Notes: generated by a model from the letters alone, not told the origin. A stretch of 64,000 bases of DNA from Levilinea saccharolytica (GCF_001306035.1 NZ_LGCM01000014.1:124501-188500); one strand, 5' to 3'. Positions 1-7,701 are shown, numbered from the stretch's first letter. A program made the numbers and translations.

Positions 1-31
1 CAATTTTTAGGGTCGGGGTAACCTCAATCAT
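1..31 (-). CDS. arfB: Start of an arfB-type ribosome-rescue peptidyl-tRNA hydrolase gene, running off the left edge
   Basis: Only the first ten codons are visible, reading MIEVTPTLKI on the minus strand. They match the first ten codons of the arfB fragment at 31462 (MIEITPTLSI), and the matching continues upstream into the promoter. ArfB is a small GGQ-motif protein that releases peptides from stalled ribosomes. The two copies are clearly related but not identical, so this is not a simple target-site duplication. I infer that the mobile element carries this 5' end and that it joins the chromosomal remainder of the gene just outside the window. The sequence left of base 1 would settle this. 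Confidence 0.6.
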   Translation of the reverse strand, partial: MIEVTPTLKI

Positions 32-37
32 GGGTTA

Positions 38-43
38 AGTATA
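38..43 (-). promoter_or_regulatory. -10 box of the element-borne arfB start, probably leaderless
   Basis: TATACT lies six bases before the arfB ATG at 31 and just past the stop of the integrase gene. At that distance the transcript would begin at or near the start codon. The chromosomal copy has a related TACCTT at the same distance from its ATG. No Shine-Dalgarno sequence is present in either copy. Confidence 0.45.
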
Positions 44-48
44 TCAGT

Positions 49-1017
49 TCACTCAGAAATGGTCGCCGGAGAGAAACCCTTCGGTACATATTTATAAGTC
101 ACATCAATCCGGGCATGCCCAAGCAATACTGACACACATTTACGTGCCTCGCGCTCATCCATTCCCTGGGCTAGAAAATCCTGGTATTTATTCTGGGCAA
201 AATTAGCCCGCAACCGATGAACCCCGCTGATCTCAATACCAAGGGCTTTGGTCGCATCTCGAACCGTTCGACGGAAACCAGCTCGCCAGGAAGCGCTTGG
301 GGTAAACAGATATTGTTTGGAGTGGTTTAGCTGACTAAGCAAATCGTCTGGGATAGGAACAGGACGATATCGGCCACCTTTGCCAGTGATATGCAGCAGC
401 TTATGTTCTACATCGATGTTCTCGCCTTTCAATCCAGCAATTTCATCTTCCCGTAGCCCACAGCGTAAAGCCAGTTCCGCCGGCAGAGCATAGACAGATT
501 TTTTCGCTTTCAGATGGGAAACCACTCTTTCGGCATCTTCAGGTCTATATCCAAACCTTGGTGAACGCACATCACTATCGTCGCGAAATGCCTTTACCCA
601 ATCACGTAATTCTGGGGTAATCGGGCAAGGCTCTTTCGTCCAGCCGAGTTTGGTACAACCAAGATGAACTTTCTCTAGCGCTGCCAACAATTTGTTCGCC
701 GTCCCAGGTGCCGCATCTGAGTAGTGCTCTTCAAAAGTTGTCATGATGATGTCTTGATCCAGAAGGTTGGCCAGCAAACCCTCATCGGCGATTTCTTCAG
801 CGCATTTGAAGAATAAAGTAGCTGCCTGAAAATAAGTTCGACGGGTGCTGATGCCCAGAATGACCGGTAGGGGTTGGGTTGGATCTCCGCCTGGTCGCAG
901 CGATTTCTTGACAGATGTCACTCCTTGCTCGGCCTGGTACTCTGCAATTTGTTCTTTATTCCAGGTTACTTTGGCCAGGGCATGATTGACCTGGTTGGAT
1001 ATGGATGCCAAAGACAA
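49..1017 (-). CDS. Tyrosine recombinase / phage-type integrase
   Basis: A 322-residue site-specific recombinase, presumably for integration or excision of the surrounding element. The catalytic set is visible in the C-terminal half: Arg in ALRCGLREDEIAGL, Lys in ITGKGGRYR, His-x-x-Arg in GVHRLR, His in LLGHARIDVT and the nucleophile region YKYVP. The N-terminal part is the expected helical SAM-like domain. I start it at TTG 1017, because GGAGG lies six bases upstream; the open frame continues to 1239 but that extension is Arg/Ser-rich and unlike the family. Its 3' end points at the element's left end, 18 bases from the arfB start, so it faces the attachment site, as the serine recombinase does from the other side. 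Confidence 0.88.
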   Translation of the reverse strand: MSLASISNQVNHALAKVTWNKEQIAEYQAEQGVTSVKKSLRPGGDPTQPLPVILGISTRRTYFQAATLFFKCAEEIADEGLLANLLDQDIIMTTFEEHYSDAAPGTANKLLAALEKVHLGCTKLGWTKEPCPITPELRDWVKAFRDDSDVRSPRFGYRPEDAERVVSHLKAKKSVYALPAELALRCGLREDEIAGLKGENIDVEHKLLHITGKGGRYRPVPIPDDLLSQLNHSKQYLFTPSASWRAGFRRTVRDATKALGIEISGVHRLRANFAQNKYQDFLAQGMDEREARKCVSVLLGHARIDVTYKYVPKGFSPATISE

Positions 1018-1397
1018 TTTACACCTCCTCCGACGGCTTTGGATTGCGTTTCCAGCCGTTTCTAGTATTAAGGATTTTTTGTGCCGTTGAGCCTTTCGCC
1101 GAGATGATCTCGACGTACGAACAGGGTTTGCACTTCGCGATGCCTGCGACCCTGGGCGCTCTGCGCGGCATCTTCGGACTGGTGTTGATCTGTCATTTCG
1201 TGACAGACCGGCAAGCGCAGGACTTGCCTTCTTCCCCATGAATAACTCACGTTGAAAATAAATCTCACGATAGGGGAAACCAGCTCACGTTGAGAAACAT
1301 GATTTTGTCTACGAAGAGACAATTTGTACTGTTACTAAACCACAAACCCACGATTTAGTTCAAGTACCCACTTTTCGGGAATTTACATCTTGTATTC
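1018..1397. other. Non-coding gap between integrase and RHH gene, with a 10-base direct repeat
   Basis: No convincing gene is present; the short open frames here are arginine-rich and lack ribosome sites. CTCACGTTGA occurs twice, at 1246-1255 and 1284-1293, with a related CTCACGATA at 1264 between them. The repeats could be recombinase arm sites or regulator sites, but nothing in the sequence decides between these. Confidence 0.35.
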
Positions 1398-1415
1398 GTA
1401 ATACATTTGTATTAC
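1391..1415. promoter_or_regulatory. Operator-like palindrome upstream of the RHH gene
   Basis: GTAATACA-TT-TGTATTAC (1398-1415) is a perfect 8-base inverted repeat, and TGTATT at 1391 adds a third half site. It ends 30 bases before the RHH start codon. Arrays of short half sites in front of their own gene are typical of ribbon-helix-helix repressors, so autoregulation is likely. Confidence 0.6.
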
Positions 1416-1445
1416 AATATTGATAACAACATACAGGAGAATAAA

Positions 1446-1673
1446 ATGCCCAGGAAAAACTCGAGCACTAAACCAGTACGTTCTTTCCGCCTCAGTCTTG
1501 AGTGCGTGCGCCAGTTAAAAGATCTGTCTGGAACGATGGGGCGCAGCGAAGGAGACGTCGTTGAAATTTCAATTGACCGGATGTACCGGGAAGAACTGAG
1601 ATTTGGAAACTTGATAGTGGCTGAGGGAAATAACTCTGAGGACAACTACGTCGTTGAAAAGAAAGAGGAATAA
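1446..1673 (+). CDS. Small ribbon-helix-helix DNA-binding protein
   Basis: A 75-residue protein. Residues about 9-46 (VRSFRLSLECVRQL to DVVEISIDRMYRE) have the beta-strand/helix/helix pattern of CopG/Arc-type repressors; the acidic tail is probably disordered. AGGAGA lies six bases before ATG 1446, so the longer open frame from 1407 is not used. The stop is followed after two bases by the start of a membrane-protein gene, so the two form one operon. The palindrome at 1398-1415 suggests that it represses itself. It could be a lone regulator or the antitoxin-like half of a pair with the membrane protein. Confidence 0.7.
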   Translation: MPRKNSSTKPVRSFRLSLECVRQLKDLSGTMGRSEGDVVEISIDRMYREELRFGNLIVAEGNNSEDNYVVEKKEE

Positions 1674-1675
1674 AC

Positions 1676-2131
1676 ATGGTTTCGGGATTTTTACACCTGG
1701 TATGGAAACTGATCTCAAATATCGTGCTTCTGATGGTCTGCGCTGGTATTGTGTTCATTGGATACAAAGCGAACCAGCCTATGGCAGTTGCCGGAGCGCC
1801 AGCGGGGATGACGTACGTTGAGTTCATGCAGGATCGGCTGGATGCGGCAAAAACCGTAAAGCCATCCCGTTGCGGATGGGGCATGATGTTGTCTTTAGCG
1901 GCGCTGGGACCAATTTATTCACTTGACTATACTTGGGTGGCAACCCATCCGGATGGTTATCTGGCGAAGGTCACGGCTCCAGACCCGGATATCCCTCAGA
2001 ATGTGGCCGGGGCAAGTTGGTATAAAATCCCTGGAATCTGGTGGACAGTGGTCGAGCGATTGTCCTGGACAATGCTGGCAGAACATCACCCGGGATGTAA
2101 TTTGGGTCTGGTGCAAGCGCGAAGTGATTAA
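1676..2131 (+). CDS. Small membrane protein of unknown function
   Basis: A 151-residue protein with one clear N-terminal hydrophobic helix (residues about 10-28, ISNIVLLMVCAGIVFIGY) followed by a mostly polar, Trp-rich domain likely to lie outside the membrane. I do not recognise a family. It begins two bases after the RHH gene and is followed by a terminator, so the pair forms a closed two-gene unit. A toxin-like or envelope role is possible, but the sequence does not show one. Confidence 0.6.
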   Translation: MVSGFLHLVWKLISNIVLLMVCAGIVFIGYKANQPMAVAGAPAGMTYVEFMQDRLDAAKTVKPSRCGWGMMLSLAALGPIYSLDYTWVATHPDGYLAKVTAPDPDIPQNVAGASWYKIPGIWWTVVERLSWTMLAEHHPGCNLGLVQARSD

Positions 2132-2160
2132 TACGATCGCAGTTGAAAGAGTTGGCGCAT

Positions 2161-2195
2161 AAAAACAGCCGCGGTAGATTGTGCGGCTGTTTTTG
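2161..2195. terminator. Bidirectional rho-independent terminator
   Basis: ACAGCCGC (2165-2172) pairs with GCGGCTGT (2183-2190) and is flanked by A5 on the left and T5 on the right. It can end both the rightward RHH operon and the leftward hicAB operon. Confidence 0.8.
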
Positions 2196-2210
2196 TTGCT
2201 TGGTACTCTT

Positions 2211-2546
2211 TTAGCATCTTACCCTGCTGAGCTTGTCACTTGCCAACCGGTTCAGGCTAACGCCGGATTCTGCTGCTTCCATTACCAACTGTCGGTGGAG
2301 TTCAGGAGGGACTCGCACCATAAAGCGGCCGCTGTATTTTTTCACAGCCAGAGGTTCCGGAACCGGTTCGCCGCTCTTTTGCAAGTCAGCCACGACATCG
2401 GCAACCACCTGGCGGATTCCCTGGAGTGCCGCTTCGGGGTCGGCTGCCAACCAGCTCAGACTGGCGAACTCCGCGCACAGCCCAATATATTCGCCATCCT
2501 CTTCGGACCAGGTAACACGATAGGTGTAATGATCATTTTGTAACAT
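2211..2546 (-). CDS. hicB: HicB-family antitoxin
   Basis: A 111-residue protein with the two-part HicB layout: an N-terminal partial RNase H-like domain (YTYRVTWSEEDGEYIGLC, then the ASLSWLAADPEAALQGI stretch) and a C-terminal ribbon-helix-helix DNA-binding part (SGRFMVRVPPELHRQLVMEA). It should neutralise HicA and repress the operon. I choose ATG 2546, which has GGAGG nine bases upstream; the ATG at 2564 would place that site inside the gene. The start overlaps the end of hicA by 14 bases. Because the toxin gene is damaged, the antitoxin may now act alone as a repressor. Confidence 0.85.
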   Translation of the reverse strand: MLQNDHYTYRVTWSEEDGEYIGLCAEFASLSWLAADPEAALQGIRQVVADVVADLQKSGEPVPEPLAVKKYSGRFMVRVPPELHRQLVMEAAESGVSLNRLASDKLSRVRC

Positions 2547-2835
2547 TGTCTTGTACCTCCACATCCCCGTCGGGGGCTGTCAATCGTTCAATGGCTTTGA
2601 GCACTTGCTTCACCTGATAAGCTTTTGCCATTCCTCTGTCGTTTTGAATGTTTACTCGCGGATCTCCCGGCCAGGGTGTCTTGCCCCCACCCTGGGTGGG
2701 GGTTGTAGATCCTGTGGCTGCTGCCGGACTGTCGGGCCACACCAAAGAAATGGTCGTACCTTTACACAAATCGCCAAAACTTACCCCTTTTGGGTTTCGC
2801 CGCATGATAGCGAGAATGTCTTGGATGGATGGCAT
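2533..2835 (-). pseudogene. hicA: HicA-family mRNA interferase toxin with two compensating frameshifts, probably inactive
   Basis: The first 25 residues (MPSIQDILAIMRRNPKGVSF...) and the last 50 (KTPWPGDPRVNIQ... to QVLKAIERL) are typical HicA. The middle is not. Reading bases about 2757-2705 in another frame gives DHFFGVARQSGSSHRIY, the normal HicA core with its catalytic His. One base appears missing near 2758, and a 22-base palindromic insertion at 2683-2704 restores the frame. The present open frame therefore has the right length but a scrambled catalytic centre. Alternatives are a consensus or assembly error, or an unusual hypermutable switch. Confidence 0.75.
2683..2704. repeat. 22-base GC-rich hairpin insertion inside hicA
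   Basis: The insertion contains CCCCCACCC and GGGTGGGGG separated by one base, a near-perfect palindrome with almost no loop. It lies exactly between the Tyr codon of the SSHRIY motif and the Lys codon of the KTPW motif, which are adjacent in normal HicA. It adds 22 bases, which shifts the frame by one. Confidence 0.7.
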
Positions 2836-2860
2836 ATCAATATGATACTACTATTGATAT
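2834..2860. promoter_or_regulatory. hicAB operator palindrome
   Basis: ATATCAATA (2834-2842) and TATTGATAT (2852-2860) form a perfect 9-base inverted repeat that overlaps the hicA start codon. HicB or the HicAB complex normally binds such a site to repress the operon. It also lies upstream of the divergent phosphatase gene at 2916. Confidence 0.6.
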
Positions 2861-2915
2861 CATTGTTAAGAAATTTCATAACGAGTCACCCCACAAGTGA
2901 GTTATCATCATTGCT

Positions 2916-3929
2916 ATGAACACCTTTGTCATTGGGGATATCCACGGCTGTACCACCGAACTACAGGAGCTGCTCGACAAAGCCGGTGTCGCAGAGGACG
3001 TCCGCATTATCGCGTTGGGCGATATCGTCGACCGCGGACCGGATTCGGCGCAGGTGCTGGATTTCTTTAGCAACAATCCTTCCCGGCTCAGCCTGATGGG
3101 CAACCACGAGCGCAAACACGTTCGCGGTGCACGGCATGAAGTCCGTTTAGCACTGTCGCAGATCATATCGCGAGAGGAGTTCGGGCCAGCGTATCCGCAA
3201 GCGCTGGAACGGATGGGCAGCTTTCCTCTATACATCGATCTTCCTGAAGCCATACTTGCGCATGGCTATCTTGAGCCGGGCATTCCGTTGGAGCAGCAGC
3301 GGGACACGGTGTTATGCGGCACGATGTCGGGAGATCATTATCTCCGGAACCAATATGAACAGCCCTGGTATGCCCTGTACGATGGTGAAAAACCGTTGAT
3401 CGTTGGACACCATGACCATCTACACAATGGGCAGCCGTTCATTTTCCAGGATCGTGTTTTCTGTCTGGACACCAGTTGCGTGCATGGCGGAACCCTGACC
3501 GGTCTGCTGCTTCCCGAATTCAAGATTGTGTCGGTTCCCAGCCGGCGCGATTATTGGCGCGAAACCCGTCAGAAGTTTACAAAATCGAAATCACCTCAAC
3601 AGGTGGACTCGCCCAAACGAACCCTGCCCGATGGGTGGGATGACGCCAGTGAGCAAATTCTCGAAATGATCGCTGCGTTGGCCCAGGCCGAGAATAGTCG
3701 AATCCTGGCAGAGTTACAAAATGATCCTGGCTTTTCTGAATCAACACCCCGCCAGCAGGCAAAAGCTTACGCGGCGGTGGTTGGCAGCGAGATGCCATGG
3801 GCACCGCTGCTGCATCAGGCTCGGAACGGAGGAATTCGATTGGACACGGCCCGGCGGTTGTTCAAGAGCCATATAGAGGCACGAGATCTTTTGAGCCGAT
3901 TAAACGGGACAAATGAAAAATGGGTTTAA
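2916..3929 (+). CDS. Metallophosphoesterase / PP2A-like protein phosphatase
   Basis: The first ~210 of 337 residues form a calcineurin-like two-metal phosphatase, with GDIHG (residues 7-11), GDIVDRGPD (about 36-44), GNHERKH (about 62-68) and the late His in IVGHHDH. It most resembles the lambda-phosphatase/PrpA type, which removes phosphate from proteins or small phospho-esters. The C-terminal ~120 residues have no family that I recognise and contain helical segments. It is divergent from hicAB and shares that intergenic region. It sits in the accessory island next to a nuclease gene, so a role in element or defence regulation is possible but not shown. Confidence 0.8.
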   Translation: MNTFVIGDIHGCTTELQELLDKAGVAEDVRIIALGDIVDRGPDSAQVLDFFSNNPSRLSLMGNHERKHVRGARHEVRLALSQIISREEFGPAYPQALERMGSFPLYIDLPEAILAHGYLEPGIPLEQQRDTVLCGTMSGDHYLRNQYEQPWYALYDGEKPLIVGHHDHLHNGQPFIFQDRVFCLDTSCVHGGTLTGLLLPEFKIVSVPSRRDYWRETRQKFTKSKSPQQVDSPKRTLPDGWDDASEQILEMIAALAQAENSRILAELQNDPGFSESTPRQQAKAYAAVVGSEMPWAPLLHQARNGGIRLDTARRLFKSHIEARDLLSRLNGTNEKWV

Positions 3930-4042
3930 AATAGGGAAACGGAGAATGGTTGAAAAGCACATCTCCGTTCTCGGCAATTCAACATGTTCTTTCTACTTAC
4001 GGAATATTGTCGTTTTTAATTTCATAGTTCACAAGATAGAAG

Positions 4043-4048
4043 TATAAT
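4043..4048 (+). promoter_or_regulatory. Candidate -10 box for the OLD-family gene
   Basis: TATAAT sits about 90 bases before the start codon in an AT-rich stretch; no good -35 is visible. The gap 3930-4138 otherwise holds a weak hairpin (ACGGAGA/TCTCCGT, about 3951-3979) after the phosphatase gene and an AAAGGGGTG ribosome site before ATG 4139. Confidence 0.4.
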
Positions 4049-4138
4049 TTAGAACATCTGAACAGGTAATGCCGACCTTTATGGAGACATTACACCATTG
4101 TCAATTTCGCTTCGGTCCGTTAAAAAAGGGGTGAAAAA

Positions 4139-6112
4139 ATGAAGCTCCAATCCGTCAGAGTACGTGAATTTCAATCCATCCAAGATTCAAACGAATTTGA
4201 AATTGGAGACATTACCTGTCTCGTTGGTAAAAATGAAGCAGGAAAAACTGCCATATTGCAGGCTTTGTATCGTCTGAATCCCATCATTGAAACCGAAGGG
4301 AATTATGATGTCACCGATGATTACCCTAGAGCTTACGTTGAAGATTATCAACAAGATATTGAAACCCGAAAAAGAAAACCAGCGACCGTTGTTACAGCAA
4401 AGTTCAGTCTAGATCCAAAGGAAGTCGCAGAAATCGAAAATGAATTTGGATCGGGGATATTGGTCAACCCAGAATTTACTTACAGTAAGAGCTATGAGAA
4501 TCAACGGTTTTTTAATTTAAACGTAAACGAGATTATTGGCATTCGATCTCTTATTGAAAAAGCAGAGTTACCCACCCGACTTTCATCGAGTCTATTAAAA
4601 GCCACAAGACTTGAGGAGTTGAAAGAGGTACTTCAATCAAAGAGCACTCCCGAAAATGCTGATCACCTAAAACGGCTCAATAGTGAATTAAGTAAAATCG
4701 GCAATAAATCATTAGATCAGTATATTTTTGAGACTTATATCGTTGCACACATTCCAAGGTTCATGTATTTTGATGAATACTATCAAATGACTGGGCGTGA
4801 AAACCTCGACGCGTTGATAAAGCGCAATAATGAAAACAAGTTGCAAAAGAGTGACTATCCTCTCCTTGGGCTACTTGAATTAGCGCGCATAACTTTCAAC
4901 GAGGTGTTAAATCCTACGCGGACTCAGGAGCTTGTGAATAAACTTGAAGGAGCCAGCAACCACCTAAGTAGAAAGATTTTAAAGTATTGGTCACAAAACA
5001 AACATATTGAGCTTAGGTTTGATGTCCGACCTGCACGACCTCAAGACCCGGAAGGAATGACGAACGGCACCAATATTTGGGCTAGGGTTTATGACAGCAA
5101 ACACAAGGTTTCAACCCTACTTGGCTCTCGTTCAAGAGGATTTGTGTGGTTTTTCTCCTTCCTCGCATGGTTTGATAAACAGCAAAAGGCAAACGAACCT
5201 TTGATCCTTTTATTGGACGAGCCAGGTTTATTTTTGCACGGAAAAGCCCAGGAAGATTTGCTGCTTTATATCGAGGAGGAATTAAAAGACAAGCATCAAG
5301 TAATCTATACTACTCACTCACCATTCATGGTCGATGCACGAAAATTTGAGCGAGTGCGTATCGTTCAAGACAAAGAAATGGACACTACTGAAGATTTACC
5401 AGAGGAAGAGCGCGGAACAAAAGTCCTGAACGACGTCTTGGAAGCAACGGACGACAGTTTATTTCCTTTGCAGGGCGCTTTAGGATATGAAATATATCAA
5501 ACACTCTTCGTCGGCCCTAACAACTTAGTTGTTGAAGGGGTTTCTGACTTGATGGTACTTCAGACGATATCGGCCCTCTTGGATAGGCTCGGTAAAACGA
5601 GCCTATCTCCAAAATGGACAATTACTCCTGTTGGTGGAACCGATAAAGTCCCGACTTTTGTCGCCATTCTTCGTTCTCAAAAGGGCATGACAACAGCCAC
5701 TCTAATTGATATTCAGGCTAAAGATCGTCAGCTTATCGAGAATCTATATAAAAAGAAACTTCTAAAAAAGCAGAATGTGATTACATATGCTGACTTTTTA
5801 GGTCGAGGCGAAGCGGATCTTGAAGATATGTTTGGGGATGAGTTTTATTTACAATTAGTCAACAAGGAATATGAAGCCAGTTTACAAAAGCCAATAACTG
5901 TCGATGACATCAAAAATGGCCACCCACGTCTACTTGTCAGGCTAGCAGAATATTTTGAACATAACCCAATGAAAGGCAATATAACTTTTTCTCATTATCG
6001 TCCTGCAAGATACTTCGTTGATTGTATTGGAGTTTTGGAAAATCACCTCCCACAAACCACAATCGAAAACTTTGATAAGGTATTCAGTACTTTGAACAAG
6101 CTACTTAGGTAG
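4139..6112 (+). CDS. OLD-family ATP-dependent endonuclease (AAA + TOPRIM)
   Basis: A 657-residue protein. The N-terminal ABC-type ATPase has Walker A GKNEAGKT (residues 30-37), Walker B LILLLDEPGLFLHG and the switch motif YTTHSPFMVD. The C-terminal TOPRIM-like domain has the acidic VVEGVSDLMVL motif, a LIDIQAKDR strand in place of the usual DxD, and EADLEDMFG. Proteins of this build nick or degrade DNA and often defend against phages. It has its own promoter and terminator and no GajB-like helicase or other partner beside it, so it looks like a solitary class 1 OLD protein rather than Gabija. The unusual DIQ in the second TOPRIM motif should be checked against active family members. Confidence 0.82.
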   Translation: MKLQSVRVREFQSIQDSNEFEIGDITCLVGKNEAGKTAILQALYRLNPIIETEGNYDVTDDYPRAYVEDYQQDIETRKRKPATVVTAKFSLDPKEVAEIENEFGSGILVNPEFTYSKSYENQRFFNLNVNEIIGIRSLIEKAELPTRLSSSLLKATRLEELKEVLQSKSTPENADHLKRLNSELSKIGNKSLDQYIFETYIVAHIPRFMYFDEYYQMTGRENLDALIKRNNENKLQKSDYPLLGLLELARITFNEVLNPTRTQELVNKLEGASNHLSRKILKYWSQNKHIELRFDVRPARPQDPEGMTNGTNIWARVYDSKHKVSTLLGSRSRGFVWFFSFLAWFDKQQKANEPLILLLDEPGLFLHGKAQEDLLLYIEEELKDKHQVIYTTHSPFMVDARKFERVRIVQDKEMDTTEDLPEEERGTKVLNDVLEATDDSLFPLQGALGYEIYQTLFVGPNNLVVEGVSDLMVLQTISALLDRLGKTSLSPKWTITPVGGTDKVPTFVAILRSQKGMTTATLIDIQAKDRQLIENLYKKKLLKKQNVITYADFLGRGEADLEDMFGDEFYLQLVNKEYEASLQKPITVDDIKNGHPRLLVRLAEYFEHNPMKGNITFSHYRPARYFVDCIGVLENHLPQTTIENFDKVFSTLNKLLR

Positions 6113-6131
6113 TACCTGAAAAGCCCTTTTG

Positions 6132-6171
6132 AAAAGCTCTCTACTCAAACCTAGAGGGCTTTTCTCTTTTT
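6132..6171 (+). terminator. Rho-independent terminator after the OLD gene
   Basis: AAAAGCTCTCT (6132-6142) pairs with AGAGGGCTTTT (6153-6163), with one G-T pair, followed by CTCTTTTTA. Confidence 0.7.
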
Positions 6172-6231
6172 ATGGCATTACTACTATATCCCATGCTCCA
6201 AGAAATTCGTTCACGAAAGAACTATTTTTGA

Positions 6232-6260
6232 TTGACACCCATGAAATAAGATGCAATAAT
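6232..6260 (+). promoter_or_regulatory. Promoter of the BREX-like operon
   Basis: TTGACA (6232-6237), a 17-base spacer and AATAAT (6255-6260) lie 40 bases before the HTH gene. This is the only strong promoter that I see at the head of the long co-directional operon. A second perfect consensus inside the operon was not found. Confidence 0.6.
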
Positions 6261-6299
6261 TACTAACAACCTCAAATAACAGTCTTACGGGAGCACTCG

Positions 6300-6524
6300 A
6301 TGAATGACGAGAGTTCACCCATCATAACCATTGAAGAAGCGGCTGATCTGCTAAAAATACCAGTATCATCTGTATATAAATTAGCTCAGGCCGGTAAGAT
6401 ACCCGCCCAAAAAGTGGGCAGGCATTGGCGTTTTCATCGTCCGACGCTGATTCAATGGATTGCGAATGGTCAGTTGAACTTTGATTCCTCAAAATCAAAG
6501 CCGCCTAAAATGGATTTTTCATGA
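6300..6524 (+). CDS. Excisionase-type helix-turn-helix protein
   Basis: A 74-residue protein with the MerR/Xis-like fold of the HTH_17 family: TIEEAADLLKIPVSSVYKLA, then GKIPAQKVGRHWRFHRPTL. Such proteins bind DNA as small regulators or recombination factors. It is the first gene of the BREX-like operon and overlaps the next gene by four bases (ATGA), so it is probably the operon's transcription regulator. An excisionase role for the element is possible, but the position inside the defence operon argues against it. Confidence 0.75.
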   Translation: MNDESSPIITIEEAADLLKIPVSSVYKLAQAGKIPAQKVGRHWRFHRPTLIQWIANGQLNFDSSKSKPPKMDFS

Positions 6525-7687
6525 ACTCAGATTCAGCAAAAGATCATGAAGGCCATCGAGAACGTTTACGAAAACGTTTTTTAACTTTTGCTGACCAGGT
6601 CAGTGAAATTGAATTACTGGAATTAATCCTAACGTATTCGATACCCCGGAGAGATGTGGCTCCCCTTGCTGGAAATTTATTACAGCATTTTGGAAGTATA
6701 GACGCTATCATTTCAGCCCCTATCGAGAAATTATCGTCCTTTCCTGGCATTGGAGAATCAACGGCCACTTTGTTCAGAATTATTGATGCTATCAAAATGA
6801 AGAAATCATTTATTCAACAACCCACTCTTTTTAATTCACATGAAGCGAGTGTTCAGGAATTGGAACCAGAATCACGCAATATGCGTGTTTTTGCAAATGA
6901 TGAAATTGCCAATTCTCTACTTCTTTTACCCAAGGCCCCTTCTTTTACAAATTTAGAGGATTACAAGAACTACCTAATTAGCAACCTTCCTTATAACTCT
7001 GAAGAGACGCGACGAAGAAGAGCCAATTACATTGTTGACCGGTTTTACTCAACGGGAAAATTCAAATCCCCTTTGACCCTATTCCTCAGTCATGAACCAC
7101 AAGATAATGCCCTAAAACCGATTGTTTTTTACCATATACTAAAATCCGAGCCGATAGCCATTAAGGTGGCGGAAGAATTGGTTTATCCATTGCTCCCAAT
7201 CGGGCGAACCAACCGGGACCAGGTGAAGGATTTTGTTCTAAAATACTTACCTGAAGCCAGCGATTCTTCCCTTAAAAACATGCTTCGGGCAATATTCTAT
7301 TCTTATAATCTTCTAGGCATCGGCAATGTAGCCGGTGAGACTATACGTTTTCAATTACGGCCCGGTGAGTTTGAGCCTTTTTTGTATGTTTTCACTTCTG
7401 AATTTAGCGAACCCGGTATTTATACATTTGATCAACTTTACCAGGGGCCACTACACCGGTGGTTACTTTGGGATCGAGAGTGGCTTCGCCGTCAGTTATA
7501 CAACCTGCGCGATTTGGGAATTATTTCCAAAATCAGCGAAATCGATAATGTGAAGCAATTTACCGTCTCACTCGATCAAACAGCGGCTTTACAGGAATAT
7601 TTTTCGAAGTCAAAAGATAAGGCGTTATTCCTGCGTGAAAAACCGGAAGATTTCTCCGACACTCAACAGGAATCTGCAGAGTCGTAA
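6521..7687 (+). CDS. RadC-type HhH domain protein in the BrxA position of a BREX-like operon
   Basis: A 388-residue protein. Residues about 8-85 match the N-terminal helix-hairpin-helix region of RadC proteins (GHRERLRKRFL, ELLELILTYSIPRRDV, FPGIGESTA). The JAB metalloprotease domain that normally follows is absent. Residues about 140-375 are instead helical with repeats such as SEETRRRRANYIVDRF and LYNLRDLGIISKI, which recall the DNA-binding BrxA/DUF1819 proteins, but I cannot prove that homology by eye. It overlaps the HTH gene by four bases and precedes the BrxB-slot gene by 14 bases. Most likely it is a DNA-binding component of the system. Confidence 0.6.
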   Translation: MNSDSAKDHEGHRERLRKRFLTFADQVSEIELLELILTYSIPRRDVAPLAGNLLQHFGSIDAIISAPIEKLSSFPGIGESTATLFRIIDAIKMKKSFIQQPTLFNSHEASVQELEPESRNMRVFANDEIANSLLLLPKAPSFTNLEDYKNYLISNLPYNSEETRRRRANYIVDRFYSTGKFKSPLTLFLSHEPQDNALKPIVFYHILKSEPIAIKVAEELVYPLLPIGRTNRDQVKDFVLKYLPEASDSSLKNMLRAIFYSYNLLGIGNVAGETIRFQLRPGEFEPFLYVFTSEFSEPGIYTFDQLYQGPLHRWLLWDREWLRRQLYNLRDLGIISKISEIDNVKQFTVSLDQTAALQEYFSKSKDKALFLREKPEDFSDTQQESAES

Positions 7688-7701
7688 AGGGGAAGCAAAT
7701 T

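Noticed and set aside
874-1322. Short open frames over the integrase start region
   Set aside because: They overlap the integrase on the opposite strand or are Arg-rich without ribosome sites.
4139-6112. Gabija (GajA) assignment
   Set aside because: No UvrD-like GajB helicase gene is adjacent; the gene is transcriptionally isolated.
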